Source: a virus. From it: a stretch of 30,493 nt of DNA. Where the stretch lies: positions 1 to 30,493 of IMG/VR virus record IMGVR_UViG_3300028394_000232, one strand, 5' to 3'. The notes beneath the pieces are model-generated. The model was not told the origin of the DNA. It did not search any database and saw nothing but the letters and a program-made list of their open reading frames with translations. Below, one piece after another: positions 1 to 8,061 of this stretch; position 1 is the first letter of the stretch, and each line of letters opens with the position of its first letter. The translations under genes and the position numbers were made by a program.

Positions 1-123
1 CAATCAGAGTACCCAACCATTGGTGACCAACTAGACGCACTATGGAAAGGTGGAGATGCCCAAACAGAAATGCTGGCTAAAGTAATGGCAGTGAAAGCCA
101 AGTATCCCAAGGTGACAACATGA
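1..123 (+). CDS. Tail-associated protein, C-terminal fragment (5' end outside window)
   Basis: The frame is open from the first base and ends at TGA 121-123, giving the last 40 residues of a protein whose start is outside the window. The visible part contains YPTIGDQLDALWKGGD followed by a lysine-rich helix. This kind of ending is common in small phage tail-fibre accessory or assembly proteins, so a tail role is likely but rests on recall of that motif. The stop overlaps the start of the next fibre gene as ATGA, indicating translational coupling. AAGGTG just before the stop serves as ribosome binding site for that next gene. The specific function cannot be stated from 40 residues. Confidence 0.7.
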   Translation, partial: QSEYPTIGDQLDALWKGGDAQTEMLAKVMAVKAKYPKVTT

Positions 124-1202
124 CCCTAGCAGTAAACATCGCACAGAGCGGCTCAAACAACGTAACCTTCCGCAACCGTTTAATAAACGGAAACATGACA
201 ATCGCACAAAGAACAACGGGGCCTTTGACTGGTTCAAATGGTGCATACAACTATGTAGTTGACCGCTTTCCGTTTTACACCCAAACGGGTTCTTATATGA
301 CTGGGCAGCAATCTTCTTCTGCCCCTGCTGGATTTAACTATTCTCTTTTACTGACCTCTACAGGCGCGAACACACCCGGCGCTAACGATGAGTATGAGCT
401 TTACCACAAGATAGAAGGATACAACGCAGCAGACTTAGGCTGGGGTACTTCTAGCGCCAAATCCATTACGCTTTCTTTTTGGGTTAACTGTAGTTTGACT
501 GGAACATTCTCTGTTGCGTTTAGTAACAATTCAACTAATAGGTCTTATGTAGCAACGTACACAATTAGTTCAGCAAACACTTGGACATACGTAACACTAA
601 CAGTTCCCGGCTGTACAGACGGCACATGGCTAACAACAAATGGTATTGGTATCTACGTTATTTGGAATCTTGCCGATGGGTCTAGTTACGATACAACAAC
701 GCCAAATACTTGGTTAACGTCTTTTAAAACAAAAACATCTAGCACCGTAAACTTTATCGGCACAACCAATGCAACTTTTTATCTGACTGGCGCGCAGTTT
801 GAAGCAGGGACAACCGCATCCCCATTTGAGTATCGTCAGTATGGTACGGAGTTGGCTTTGTGTCAGAGGTACTACTACTCTATTTTTTACAATGCCGCTT
901 CTAGTTCAACAAATTCAATAACAAACGCCGCCGCTTATACCTCTTTACTTGCATTTGGAATTGTTCCATTTCCTGTAAGCATGAGAGCAAACCCTACTTT
1001 GTATCAAACATCAGGTTCAAGTTATTTTAGGGTTACATCAAATAACAACAATTCTAATTTCAACAGTCTTCTTCTAAATGATTCAACACTTAATGCCGCT
1101 AATATTTACAACGCAGAAAACGTATCTATTACACAAGGACATGCTTGTTGGATAAGAGTAAATTCAGCATCTGCTCAAGTTGCTTTTGGCGCGGAGTTAT
1201 AA
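120..1202 (+). CDS. Tail fibre / receptor-binding protein, copy 1
   Basis: A 360-residue protein, almost free of charged residues and rich in Thr, Ser, Asn, Gly and aromatic residues, as expected for a beta-sandwich fibre head. It has a short N-terminal anchor with [10 protein letters not shown] (about residues 18-27), a central beta-rich domain with GWGT, LSFWV and [12 protein letters not shown] (about 105-185), then [11 protein letters not shown] and a variable C-terminal tip ending FGAEL. This layout is typical of phage proteins that bind host surface glycans; the binding target is unknown. The start at 120 has an AAGGTG ribosome site and overlaps the upstream stop. The gene at 1365-2426 is a clear paralogue: the central domain is conserved and the tip after the shared LCQRYY motif is divergent, consistent with a changing receptor specificity. 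Confidence 0.8.
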   Translation: MTLAVNIAQSGSNNVTFRNRLINGNMTIAQRTTGPLTGSNGAYNYVVDRFPFYTQTGSYMTGQQSSSAPAGFNYSLLLTSTGANTPGANDEYELYHKIEGYNAADLGWGTSSAKSITLSFWVNCSLTGTFSVAFSNNSTNRSYVATYTISSANTWTYVTLTVPGCTDGTWLTTNGIGIYVIWNLADGSSYDTTTPNTWLTSFKTKTSSTVNFIGTTNATFYLTGAQFEAGTTASPFEYRQYGTELALCQRYYYSIFYNAASSSTNSITNAAAYTSLLAFGIVPFPVSMRANPTLYQTSGSSYFRVTSNNNNSNFNSLLLNDSTLNAANIYNAENVSITQGHACWIRVNSASAQVAFGAEL

Positions 1203-1203
1203 A

Positions 1204-1365
1204 ATGTACAAATTAGTTAAAAACATTGATAATGAAATAAAAGTTGTTTGTCGTTTATCAGACAACGCTTGCATCCCATTTGACCCCGCTAACACCGACT
1301 ACCAAGCCTATCTTCGCTGGCTTGAGGCTGGCAACACACCAGAACCCGCAGAGGAGAACCAATAA
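1204..1365 (+). CDS. Small fibre-associated protein, copy 1 (53 aa)
   Basis: A 53-residue protein with [20 protein letters not shown] followed by [11 protein letters not shown]. The [12 protein letters not shown]...GNTP motif recurs in small tail-fibre accessory or assembly proteins of many phages, so it may help fold or attach the fibre encoded just upstream. The start at 1204 is chosen because GGAG lies 7 bases before it, inside the end of the fibre gene; a longer in-frame start at 1180 lacks a good site. Its stop TAA overlaps the next ATG (TAATG at 1363-1367). A paralogue of the same length lies at 2427-2588. No enzymatic motif is visible. Confidence 0.75.
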   Translation: MYKLVKNIDNEIKVVCRLSDNACIPFDPANTDYQAYLRWLEAGNTPEPAEENQ

Positions 1366-2426
1366 TGGCTTTAACGCAAGTTGACCAAGGTCTGCTGGGT
1401 ACATACGCCCAGTACACAGGGTTTAAAAACCGCATCATCAATGGTGCGATGGTGATTGACCAGCGTAATGCGGGGGCGAGTGTGGCAATTACACAGGCGA
1501 CAGGAACATACACTCTAGACAGATACCGCATTTATGAAGAAACAAGTGGCTCTATAACTGTCCAGCAGTCATCAACAGCACCCGCTGGGTTTATAAATTC
1601 ATTGCTGGTCACAGTAACATCGGCTGACGCTACGCTTGGCGCAACAGAACAGACAGTTATACAGCAACCCATTGAAGGGCTTAATGTTGCTGACTTTGGA
1701 TGGGGCACTGCCAACGCAGCCACTGTTACGCTTTCTTTTTGGGTGCGGTCTAGTGTTACTGGAACATTTGGTGGCTCTTTTTCAAATGATGGTGTTTCTC
1801 GCAGCTACCCGTTTACATACACAATCAATGCGGCAAACACTTTTGAACAAAAAACAATAACTGTTGCTGGCGACACAAGCGGCACATGGCTCACAACCAA
1901 TGGTGTTGGCATCCGTTTGTATTTTAGTCTAGGCGCTGGCACAACATACAGCGGTACTGCTAACGCTTGGGCGGCTACTCAATATGTTAGCGCTACCAGC
2001 GCAACAAATCTTATTGGCACAAATGGCGCAACCTTCTACATCACTGGCGTACAACTAGAAAAAGGCAGTACCGCAACATCTTTTGATTACAGACCTTATG
2101 GTACTGAGTTGTTTCTTTGCCAGCGATACTATTGGAAAACCCCATATTATGTTATTGCTTACAGAGGCATTGGAACAACTTCAATACAAGGTAATGCTGC
2201 CGCGCCTGCGGCTATGAGAACTGCACCAACAGTTACTGTTACTAATAATGGTGAGATACATATTTATTCTGGTGCTTCACCATCAATTTCATCTTTATCA
2301 CCTTCTGTAAATGCTGGAAATAGTTCTGATACCCAGTTATATTTAGTTTTAGGTGGTCTAACTGGCGTGTCTGATAACTCAACCTATTGGGCAAGTACTG
2401 GTTATGCTTTTTCTGCGGAGTTATAA
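1365..2426 (+). CDS. Tail fibre / receptor-binding protein, copy 2
   Basis: A 353-residue paralogue of the 120-1202 fibre. Shared landmarks, in order, are F-x-NRxINGxM-x-I-x-QR near residue 20, a GWGT turn, LSFWV, TGTF, [11 protein letters not shown], IGT-NATFYxTGxQxE, then YGTEL-LCQRYY. The C-terminal roughly 110 residues are different in sequence although both copies end in (G/S)AEL. The DNA keeps identical runs such as the 19-mer at 1726-1744, which also occurs at 466-484, pointing to a fairly recent duplication or gene conversion. The ribosome site GAGGAG precedes the ATG, and the start overlaps the stop of the previous gene. It probably forms part of the host-recognition apparatus; whether the copies form mixed or separate fibres is unknown. 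Confidence 0.8.
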   Translation: MALTQVDQGLLGTYAQYTGFKNRIINGAMVIDQRNAGASVAITQATGTYTLDRYRIYEETSGSITVQQSSTAPAGFINSLLVTVTSADATLGATEQTVIQQPIEGLNVADFGWGTANAATVTLSFWVRSSVTGTFGGSFSNDGVSRSYPFTYTINAANTFEQKTITVAGDTSGTWLTTNGVGIRLYFSLGAGTTYSGTANAWAATQYVSATSATNLIGTNGATFYITGVQLEKGSTATSFDYRPYGTELFLCQRYYWKTPYYVIAYRGIGTTSIQGNAAAPAAMRTAPTVTVTNNGEIHIYSGASPSISSLSPSVNAGNSSDTQLYLVLGGLTGVSDNSTYWASTGYAFSAEL

Positions 2427-2588
2427 ATGTATCAAGAAATAAAAATTAAAGGCGAATTAAGCGCAATCAAAAGGTTATCTGATAACGCTGGTATACCTCT
2501 TGACCCCGCTAACACAGACTACCAAGCCTATTTAAAGTGGGTGGCTGAAGGCAACACGCCTTTACCTGCTGATGAACCAACGGCATAA
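2427..2588 (+). CDS. Small fibre-associated protein, copy 2 (53 aa)
   Basis: A 53-residue protein starting at ATG 2427 immediately after the fibre stop, with GGAG 6 bases upstream. It contains [20 protein letters not shown] and GNTPLP, closely matching the small gene at 1204-1365, with an almost identical DNA stretch over the [10 protein letters not shown] codons (around 2502-2530 against 1282-1310). The N-terminal 15 residues differ. It is the second half of the duplicated fibre-plus-partner module. Its role is unknown; fibre assembly or attachment is the natural guess from position and motif. Confidence 0.72.
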   Translation: MYQEIKIKGELSAIKRLSDNAGIPLDPANTDYQAYLKWVAEGNTPLPADEPTA

Positions 2589-2609
2589 TCCATCTAAAGG
2601 AAAACACCT

Positions 2610-3680
2610 ATGTCAAGTACCTATTCCACCAACCTAGCCCTTGAACTTATCGGCGCTGGCGACCAAGCGGGTAACTGGGGGTCTACAACCAACACCAACC
2701 TCGGAACGCTGATTGAGCAGGCTATATCTGGGGTGGTAACGCAGCCTATGGCTGATGCAGACCAGACCATCACCATTCCCAACGGTGCGACTGGCGTTGC
2801 ACGTAATATGTTCATTGAGTGCACTGGCGCTTTAACAGCGGCGCGTAACTTAATTGTTCCAACCAATAAAAAACTTTATTTCATATCCAACGCCACCACA
2901 GGTGGGTTTGCAATAACAGTCAAAGTGTCTGGGCAGACTGGTGTTTCTGTGCCTATGAATGCCAAAGTTATTTTGGTGATGAACAGCGCTGGCACAGATA
3001 TTGTGACGGCTACTAACTATATGACGGGCGCTACGTTTCCAAGCCCAACGCTGACAGGAGTACCCGTTGCGCCGACTGCATCTGTTGGTACGAGCACGAC
3101 TCAAATTGCTACAACTGCCTTTGTTCAAGCAGCGGGCTTGACGGGCGAAGTCAAGATGTGGGCAACGGGAACTGCCCCTAGCGGATACCTATTCTGTAAT
3201 GGTCAGTCAGTTTCTACAACTACGTATGCTGCTTTGTTTGCGGTTATTGCATATACCTACGGCGGTTCTGGTGGCTCATTCAATGTGCCAGATTTTTCTG
3301 GTCGTATGCCTATTGGTGTAAACGGAACATACACCCTTGCGTCTACTGGCGGTGCGGCAACAACTACCATTTCGTCTTCTAACTTACCAAGCCATACCCA
3401 CTCATTTAGCGCTACAACGGGGACAATGAATTCAAATACAAGCCACAACCATAATTTGTTGGGGTCAAGCTACCATTATGTTGCCGATGGCGGACAAAAC
3501 AATGGCGGGGCTTCTGCTAACCCATTCACGCCCGGTTCTACTACATATGGCGATGTAACTGCTACGACCAATATTGACCACACGCACAGCGTGTCTGGTA
3601 CAACAGGTAGCGCAGGTTCGGGTACAGCAGCAACCACAATATCCCCATACCTCGGCATCTACTACATCATCAAGACCTAA
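2610..3680 (+). CDS. Tail fibre with phage tail-collar domain
   Basis: A 356-residue structural protein. The N-terminus (residues 1-42, with GAGDQAGNWGSTTNTNLG) matches a widespread tail-fibre N-terminal anchor style. About residues 180-245 form a phage tail-collar domain: APSGYLFCNGQ and NVPDFSGRMPIG are hallmark motifs. Three HxH pairs follow (H262/H264, H279/H281, H324/H326) in a Gly/Thr/Ser-rich C-terminal region. HxH motifs bind metal in T4 gp12-type short tail fibres, so metal-stabilised trimer formation is plausible. AAAGGAAAA upstream is a good ribosome site. It probably contacts the host cell during adsorption. The collar assignment is firm; the receptor is unknown. Confidence 0.85.
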   Translation: MSSTYSTNLALELIGAGDQAGNWGSTTNTNLGTLIEQAISGVVTQPMADADQTITIPNGATGVARNMFIECTGALTAARNLIVPTNKKLYFISNATTGGFAITVKVSGQTGVSVPMNAKVILVMNSAGTDIVTATNYMTGATFPSPTLTGVPVAPTASVGTSTTQIATTAFVQAAGLTGEVKMWATGTAPSGYLFCNGQSVSTTTYAALFAVIAYTYGGSGGSFNVPDFSGRMPIGVNGTYTLASTGGAATTTISSSNLPSHTHSFSATTGTMNSNTSHNHNLLGSSYHYVADGGQNNGGASANPFTPGSTTYGDVTATTNIDHTHSVSGTTGSAGSGTAATTISPYLGIYYIIKT

Positions 3681-3683
3681 GAT

Positions 3684-4400
3684 GTGGACCCGTTCTCTGC
3701 CCTCCTCATTGCCCAAACTGCGGTTGGTTTTATTAAGCAGGGGTGCGCTTTCCTGCATGAAGGCCGCATGGAGCTTGAGGGCGCAAAGAAGACGGCAGAG
3801 CAGGTCATCGGAGATGTCAAGGCAATCAAAGGAATTTTTGATTGGTTCATTGGTCTATTTGTTAGTAAACCAGCCGCCGAAGCGCCCAAGCCTGTGGCGC
3901 AAAAGAAAGCCAAGCCAGCAACCAAACAGCAACAGTCCTACGAGGAACTTGAACTCAAACTCATCAGCGAGATTGGGGCAAACCTCGGCGTCCTTTTTGA
4001 CACACAACAAGAGATAAGCAACTACTACGCAGAACTTGAAGAAACAAGCAAGACCAACTACGACCCAGCCCAGAACACTAGTAAAAAAGCTATTGAGCGT
4101 GCTTTGATTGAATTGCAGATGGAGAAGTTGATGGAGCAGACCAGAGAGGCGATGGTCTATGCACCGCCAGAGTTGAAGGACTTGTATAGCAGATTCTTGG
4201 TGATGCACGGCAAGATTGAACGTGAACAGGAATGGGCTAGGGCAGAGATGATTCGTAGAGCAAGGTTGGCAAGGTGGAAAAAAGAGCAAGACGAGATTTG
4301 GGTCATTGAATTAACAAGTGGGGTGATTGCCGTGACGTTTATATCTCTATTTTTTGGATGGCTCATGTGGGAAATACGAAACTTGTCTGGTGGATTTTGA
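3684..4400 (+). CDS. Tail-anchored coiled-coil membrane protein, lysis region
   Basis: A 238-residue protein, probably starting at GTG 3684, three bases after the collar fibre stop; the ATG at 3682 is in another frame. The N-terminus (DPFSALLIAQTAVGFIKQG) is hydrophobic or amphipathic. The middle is Lys/Glu/Gln-rich and predicted helical to coiled-coil, with an Ala/Pro/Lys linker around residues 63-83. The C-terminus carries one convincing membrane segment (about residues 210-228, SGVIAVTFISLFFGWLMW). The next gene starts inside its last 43 bases. Its position directly before holin-like and lysozyme genes suggests a role in lysis or an envelope-associated function, such as a spanin-like or holin-accessory protein. 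No family is recognised and no lipobox is present. Confidence 0.7.
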   Translation: MDPFSALLIAQTAVGFIKQGCAFLHEGRMELEGAKKTAEQVIGDVKAIKGIFDWFIGLFVSKPAAEAPKPVAQKKAKPATKQQQSYEELELKLISEIGANLGVLFDTQQEISNYYAELEETSKTNYDPAQNTSKKAIERALIELQMEKLMEQTREAMVYAPPELKDLYSRFLVMHGKIEREQEWARAEMIRRARLARWKKEQDEIWVIELTSGVIAVTFISLFFGWLMWEIRNLSGGF

Positions 4401-4534
4401 TAGGAGTGGCGATATGTATTGTTGTGGGCGTTACTTCAATGGCGTACGTAGAAACCCTATACATGCGAGCACAACTCAAGCAAGAGATGAAAGAGCTGCG
4501 CAAACTTAAACGTGAACTAAAGGAATCAAAATGA
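4358..4534 (+). CDS. 58-aa single-pass membrane protein, lysis region
   Basis: A short gene starting at ATG 4358 inside the end of the preceding gene in another frame, and ending TGA 4532-4534, overlapping the ATGATG of the next gene. The product has a short N-terminus, a strong membrane segment (residues 9-29, VWWILIGVAICIVVGVTSMA), then a charged helix with alternating Lys, Glu, Arg and Leu (residues 34-58). One N-terminal membrane helix followed by a charged coiled coil is the shape of an inner-membrane spanin subunit or a small holin/antiholin, though 58 residues is short for a spanin. Its tight overlaps on both sides and its position before the holin-like gene support it being real and part of lysis. 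Function is inferred only from shape and context. Confidence 0.65.
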   Translation: MAHVGNTKLVWWILIGVAICIVVGVTSMAYVETLYMRAQLKQEMKELRKLKRELKESK

Positions 4535-5037
4535 TGACACTATTCTCAACCCTACTGTCTTTCCTGATGGGCGGGCTACCAAAACTGATGGACTTCTTCC
4601 AAGACCGTGCAGACAAGAAGCATGAACTAGCCTTGGCGCAAATGCAGACCGAGCGTGAGTTGACCTTGAAGAAGGCTGGCTTAGAAGCCCAAGAGCGCAT
4701 TGAACATATCCAGACAGAGCAGGTGCAAATCAACGCTGAAGTCACCAATAACCAAACTGCTATGCAAGAGCGTCAAGCCCTGTATGCCCACGACATTGCT
4801 ATTGGTCAAGGTGCCAGCCTGTGGGTAATCAACGCCCGCGCTATGGTTCGTCCTGCCATAACTTATGGCATGTTTATCTTGTTTGCTTTTGTAGAAATCT
4901 TTGGTTTTTGGTTCGCATACCACAAGGAAGTGCCGTTTGATGTGGCGCTAGACCTTCTGTGGGATAACGAGACTCAAATCATTTGGGCAAGCGTGGTGTC
5001 GTTCTGGTTTGGTACACAAGCATTTGGTAAGAAATGA
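4531..5037 (+). CDS. Holin-like 3-TM protein
   Basis: A 168-residue protein. It has an N-terminal hydrophobic segment (residues 1-20), a long Glu/Gln/Lys-rich coiled coil (about 24-85), then two strong membrane segments: about 106-130 (RPAITYGMFILFAFVEIFGF) and about 148-163 (IIWASVVSFWFG). This arrangement and the ending W-x-x-V-x-F-(W/Y)-FG-x-x-x-F resemble the holin family of three TMs known from gene-transfer agents (PF11351-like); the match is by recall, not a search. It would form or control holes in the inner membrane to release the lysozyme encoded next. The ribosome site AAGGAA precedes ATG 4531; translation could also begin at the adjacent ATG 4534. The stop overlaps the lysozyme start as ATGA. 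Confidence 0.72.
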   Translation: MMTLFSTLLSFLMGGLPKLMDFFQDRADKKHELALAQMQTERELTLKKAGLEAQERIEHIQTEQVQINAEVTNNQTAMQERQALYAHDIAIGQGASLWVINARAMVRPAITYGMFILFAFVEIFGFWFAYHKEVPFDVALDLLWDNETQIIWASVVSFWFGTQAFGKK

Positions 5038-5510
5038 AGATAAGCGCCCTTTGTATTGAGGATATAAAGCACCATGAGGGGGTGAGGCAGAAGCCTTATC
5101 GGGACTCGGTCTACCTATGGACGGTGGGTGTTGGGCATTTGATGTATGACTCACAGGCCAAGTTACCTGTAGACCAAAGGGCGGCAGTACAGTTGCTACC
5201 AGAAGATAATCGTGTGTACCCGATGGAGGAAGTTGATGCAATTCTTAGAGCAGATTTGGCTAGGTTTGAGCGGGGTGTATCAACTCTATGCCCAGTTCAA
5301 CTTACCCAAGGTAACTTCGATGGTCTTGTATCTTTTAGCTTTAATGTTGGTCTGGGAACATTACAACGCTCAACCCTCCGTCAAAAGGTTCTTCGCGGCG
5401 ATATTGAAGGTGCGGCAGACGAGTTCTTGAAATACACTAAGGCAGGTGGGAAAGTGTTAAAAGGGTTAGTGACGCGACGCAATGATGAGCGTGCCCTTTT
5501 CTTGTCATAG
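5034..5510 (+). CDS. Endolysin, T4-type lysozyme (GH24 muramidase)
   Basis: A 158-residue peptidoglycan hydrolase cleaving the N-acetylmuramic acid to N-acetylglucosamine linkage. The GH24 catalytic residues have the same spacing as in T4 lysozyme: E15 in HHEGVRQKPYRD, D24, and T30 in WTVGVGH. Further family landmarks are the central LTQGNFDGLVSFSFNVG region (about residues 89-107) and a C-terminal RRNDERALFLS (about 148-158) matching the usual R(R)xxExxL(F/Y) ending. Full length for the family, with no signal peptide, so it needs the holin. The start is coupled to the holin-like gene (ATGA) with only a weak GGTAAG ribosome site. Confidence 0.92.
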   Translation: MKISALCIEDIKHHEGVRQKPYRDSVYLWTVGVGHLMYDSQAKLPVDQRAAVQLLPEDNRVYPMEEVDAILRADLARFERGVSTLCPVQLTQGNFDGLVSFSFNVGLGTLQRSTLRQKVLRGDIEGAADEFLKYTKAGGKVLKGLVTRRNDERALFLS

Positions 5511-5518
5511 GAACAGAA

Positions 5519-8059
5519 ATGCCATTACAAAAACTACAGTTTAGACCCGGTGTTAACCGCGAAGGCACGACCCTTTCTAACGAGGGTGGCTATTTTGACT
5601 GCGACAAAATTCGTTTCCGTTCTGGCTTTCCTGAAAAGATTGGAGGCTGGAAAAAGGACGCTGGGATTGCATCCACAACTTGCCCGACAGGTACGTTTAC
5701 TTCTGGGGGAACGTCTACGCAAGCTACCGTTACTAACGGGGTGTTTTGGGGTGTAACCAAGGGTTTGTGGAACTGGATTAACTTAACAGGCTACAACTTA
5801 CTTGCCGTTGGCACTAACCTTAAATACTACATACAGAACTCTTCTGGCGGTGCGTACAACGATGTGACTCCTATCCGTGTAACCACATTGGCAACTGAGA
5901 TAACTTTCACTGCGACATCAGGCTCTACAACTATTAAAGTAAACGATGACGCGCATGGCGCACAGGCGGGAGATTTTGTTTGCTTTAGCAGCGCTGTTTC
6001 TTTGGGAGGTGCAATTACTGCAACCGTGCTAAATAGAGAGTATCAGGTTCAAACCGTTACAAGTAACAACACATACACAATTACTTCTAGTGCAAGTGCA
6101 GGCGGATTTGTAATTGGGGTAACTTATGTAATAGAAACGGTTGGAACAACTAACTTTGTCTCAATTGGCGCAGCTTCTAGCACAATTGGCGTAGTTTTTG
6201 TTGCTACAGGTATAGGCTCTGGAACAGGTACAGCCTCCCCCCGTGCTAACGGTAGCGATACTGGTACTGGTGGTGCGGCAACGATTGGCAACTATCAATT
6301 AACCACTGGCTTTACAACATTTACGCAAGGTGTAGGCTGGGGCGCTGGTGGCTGGGGTGGCTCGGTTGGGCCAAGTGCTACAACTGCGCTTACTTCTGCC
6401 ATTATTGATGCCACTACTACAGCAAATATTATTGTTGCTTCTACAACAGGTTTTACTGTTGGAACAATTTACATTGGTACAGAAGGTATAAGTTTCACGG
6501 GTATAACACCTACCACTACATTTACTGGTATAACTCGCGCTGCTGGCGGAACAGGACCTGTACCAAACAGTACAGCGGCAGCACATGCAATTAGCGATGC
6601 TGTCTATCAATACCCTGCTACGGCTACTGGTTGGGGTTCTCCTGCGCCAGCGGGTTTGGGTATTAACGTGCAGTTGCGTTTGTGGAGCCAATCTAACTAC
6701 GGAGAAGATTTAGTTATTAACCCCCGTGGTGGAGCAATGTATTACTGGGCTAATAACTTAAGCCCCAACATATATGACAGAGCGCAGATAATTAGGGCAA
6801 ACCCCGTTGTAACGCCAACTTTATACGGCGTCACTGTGAAGTCAGGCTCTACAACAACTACTTTTTACCCAGACTCCACTTGCCCTTCGCTTGTTAATTT
6901 TGTGTTGATTTCAGACTCGTCACGCTTTACTTTTGCGTTTGGAACTAACGACCCAACCGGTGTGTACGCATCAACCGCGCAAGACCCAATGCAAGTGCGT
7001 TGGTCTGACCAAAACAGCGTAGCCACATGGAAACCAGAAATTACTAACCAAGCGGGCGGTATAAAGTTAAGCCACGGCTCACAGATTATTACTGCCATAC
7101 AGACACGCCAAGAAATCTTGGTCTTTACCGATGCCGCGCTTTATTCATTCCAGTACCTCGGTGCGCCGTATGTTTGGGGTAATCAACTTCTTGGCGACAA
7201 CATCTCTATTGCAGGGCCTAACACGGTTGCCGTGGTAAACAACGTCACTTACTGGATGGGCGCAGATAAGTTCTACGTCTACTCTGGACGGATTGAAACC
7301 CTCCCCTGTTCGTTGCGTCAATTTGTATTTGACAACATTAATTTAACTGAGTCGTATCAGTTCTGTGCTGGTACAAACGAAGGTTACAGCGAAGTGTGGT
7401 GGTTCTACTGTTCTATGACAGGTACCACATCTACTGGGGGAAATAGCACAGGCACACCAGCATCACCTAACCGTATGCTTGACCGCTACGTTATCTATAA
7501 CCATTTAGAGAAAATCTGGTATTACGGTACTTGGAACTGCACTGACGCTCGCCCACGTACTGCTTGGCTAGACAGCCCGCTACGCGCTCAACCGATTGCT
7601 GGCATTGCGTATAACTCTAGTAATGTGTATCAAAACGCAGATGTGGTCTACCACGAAACAACTGTGGACAACAACGAGACTAGCACACCCACTGCTATTG
7701 ATGCCTATGTTCAATCGTCGGATTTTGATATTGGTGACGGTCATAATTTTGGTTTTGTTTGGAGACTTATTCCAGACATTACGTTCAACGGCTCAACATC
7801 AGCCGCCCCAGCCGCAAATTTCTCGGTACGCCCACGTACTTTCCCCGGTGCCAACTATGGTTCGGCTGACGATAGAGCAGTAACTAGCGCTCAAAACTAC
7901 ACCAGTACAACTGTCTATAACGTCCAACTGTTTACTGAACAAGTTTATGTACGCATTCGCGGCAGACAGATGGCTTTTAAGATTGAGTCAACCGACCTTG
8001 GTACAAGCTGGCAGTTGGGTGTCCCACGTATAGACGTTAGACCTGACGGTAGGAGATAA
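5519..8059 (+). CDS. Tail nozzle / stabilisation-like structural protein
   Basis: An 846-residue, beta-rich virion protein. The N-terminus (LQFRPGVNREGTTLSNEGG, then FDCDKIRFRSGFPEKIGGW) and the central region with MQVRWSDQNSVATWKP, RQEILVFTDAALYSFQYLG and ADKFYVYSGRIETLPC are typical of the nozzle or head-tail stabilisation proteins of podoviruses, analogous to P22 gp10 or T7 gp12. It would seal the end of the short tail and hold DNA in. Residues about 190-240 and 290-365 look like inserted accessory beta-modules (IxVASTTGFTVGTIYIGTEG, then TGITRAAGG and AAHAISDAV), a type more often seen in fibres. AGGAAC precedes the ATG. The family name is inference; the structural nature is firm. Confidence 0.72.
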   Translation: MPLQKLQFRPGVNREGTTLSNEGGYFDCDKIRFRSGFPEKIGGWKKDAGIASTTCPTGTFTSGGTSTQATVTNGVFWGVTKGLWNWINLTGYNLLAVGTNLKYYIQNSSGGAYNDVTPIRVTTLATEITFTATSGSTTIKVNDDAHGAQAGDFVCFSSAVSLGGAITATVLNREYQVQTVTSNNTYTITSSASAGGFVIGVTYVIETVGTTNFVSIGAASSTIGVVFVATGIGSGTGTASPRANGSDTGTGGAATIGNYQLTTGFTTFTQGVGWGAGGWGGSVGPSATTALTSAIIDATTTANIIVASTTGFTVGTIYIGTEGISFTGITPTTTFTGITRAAGGTGPVPNSTAAAHAISDAVYQYPATATGWGSPAPAGLGINVQLRLWSQSNYGEDLVINPRGGAMYYWANNLSPNIYDRAQIIRANPVVTPTLYGVTVKSGSTTTTFYPDSTCPSLVNFVLISDSSRFTFAFGTNDPTGVYASTAQDPMQVRWSDQNSVATWKPEITNQAGGIKLSHGSQIITAIQTRQEILVFTDAALYSFQYLGAPYVWGNQLLGDNISIAGPNTVAVVNNVTYWMGADKFYVYSGRIETLPCSLRQFVFDNINLTESYQFCAGTNEGYSEVWWFYCSMTGTTSTGGNSTGTPASPNRMLDRYVIYNHLEKIWYYGTWNCTDARPRTAWLDSPLRAQPIAGIAYNSSNVYQNADVVYHETTVDNNETSTPTAIDAYVQSSDFDIGDGHNFGFVWRLIPDITFNGSTSAAPAANFSVRPRTFPGANYGSADDRAVTSAQNYTSTTVYNVQLFTEQVYVRIRGRQMAFKIESTDLGTSWQLGVPRIDVRPDGRR

Positions 8060-8061
8060 GC

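Larger units (their letters stand above)
120..2588 (+). repeat. Tandem duplication of a fibre + 53-aa partner module
   Basis: Two consecutive units, 120-1365 and 1365-2588, each encode a 353-360 residue fibre followed by a 53-residue protein in the same order and spacing. Exact or near-exact DNA words are shared at offsets of about 1220-1260 bases, for example 466-484 with 1726-1744, and around 1282-1310 with 2502-2530. Both fibre genes also end in a similar GGAGTTATAA context that provides the ribosome site of the small gene. The fibre tips are the least conserved part. Confidence 0.8.

Noticed and set aside
120-2426. Diversity-generating retroelement behind the variable fibre tips
   Set aside because: No reverse transcriptase gene and no template repeat are visible; duplication and divergence explain the pattern.
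3855-4289. 144-codon minus-strand frame under the tail-anchored protein
   Set aside because: Phe/Cys/Leu-rich antisense of a Lys/Glu-rich coiled coil, a typical artefact.
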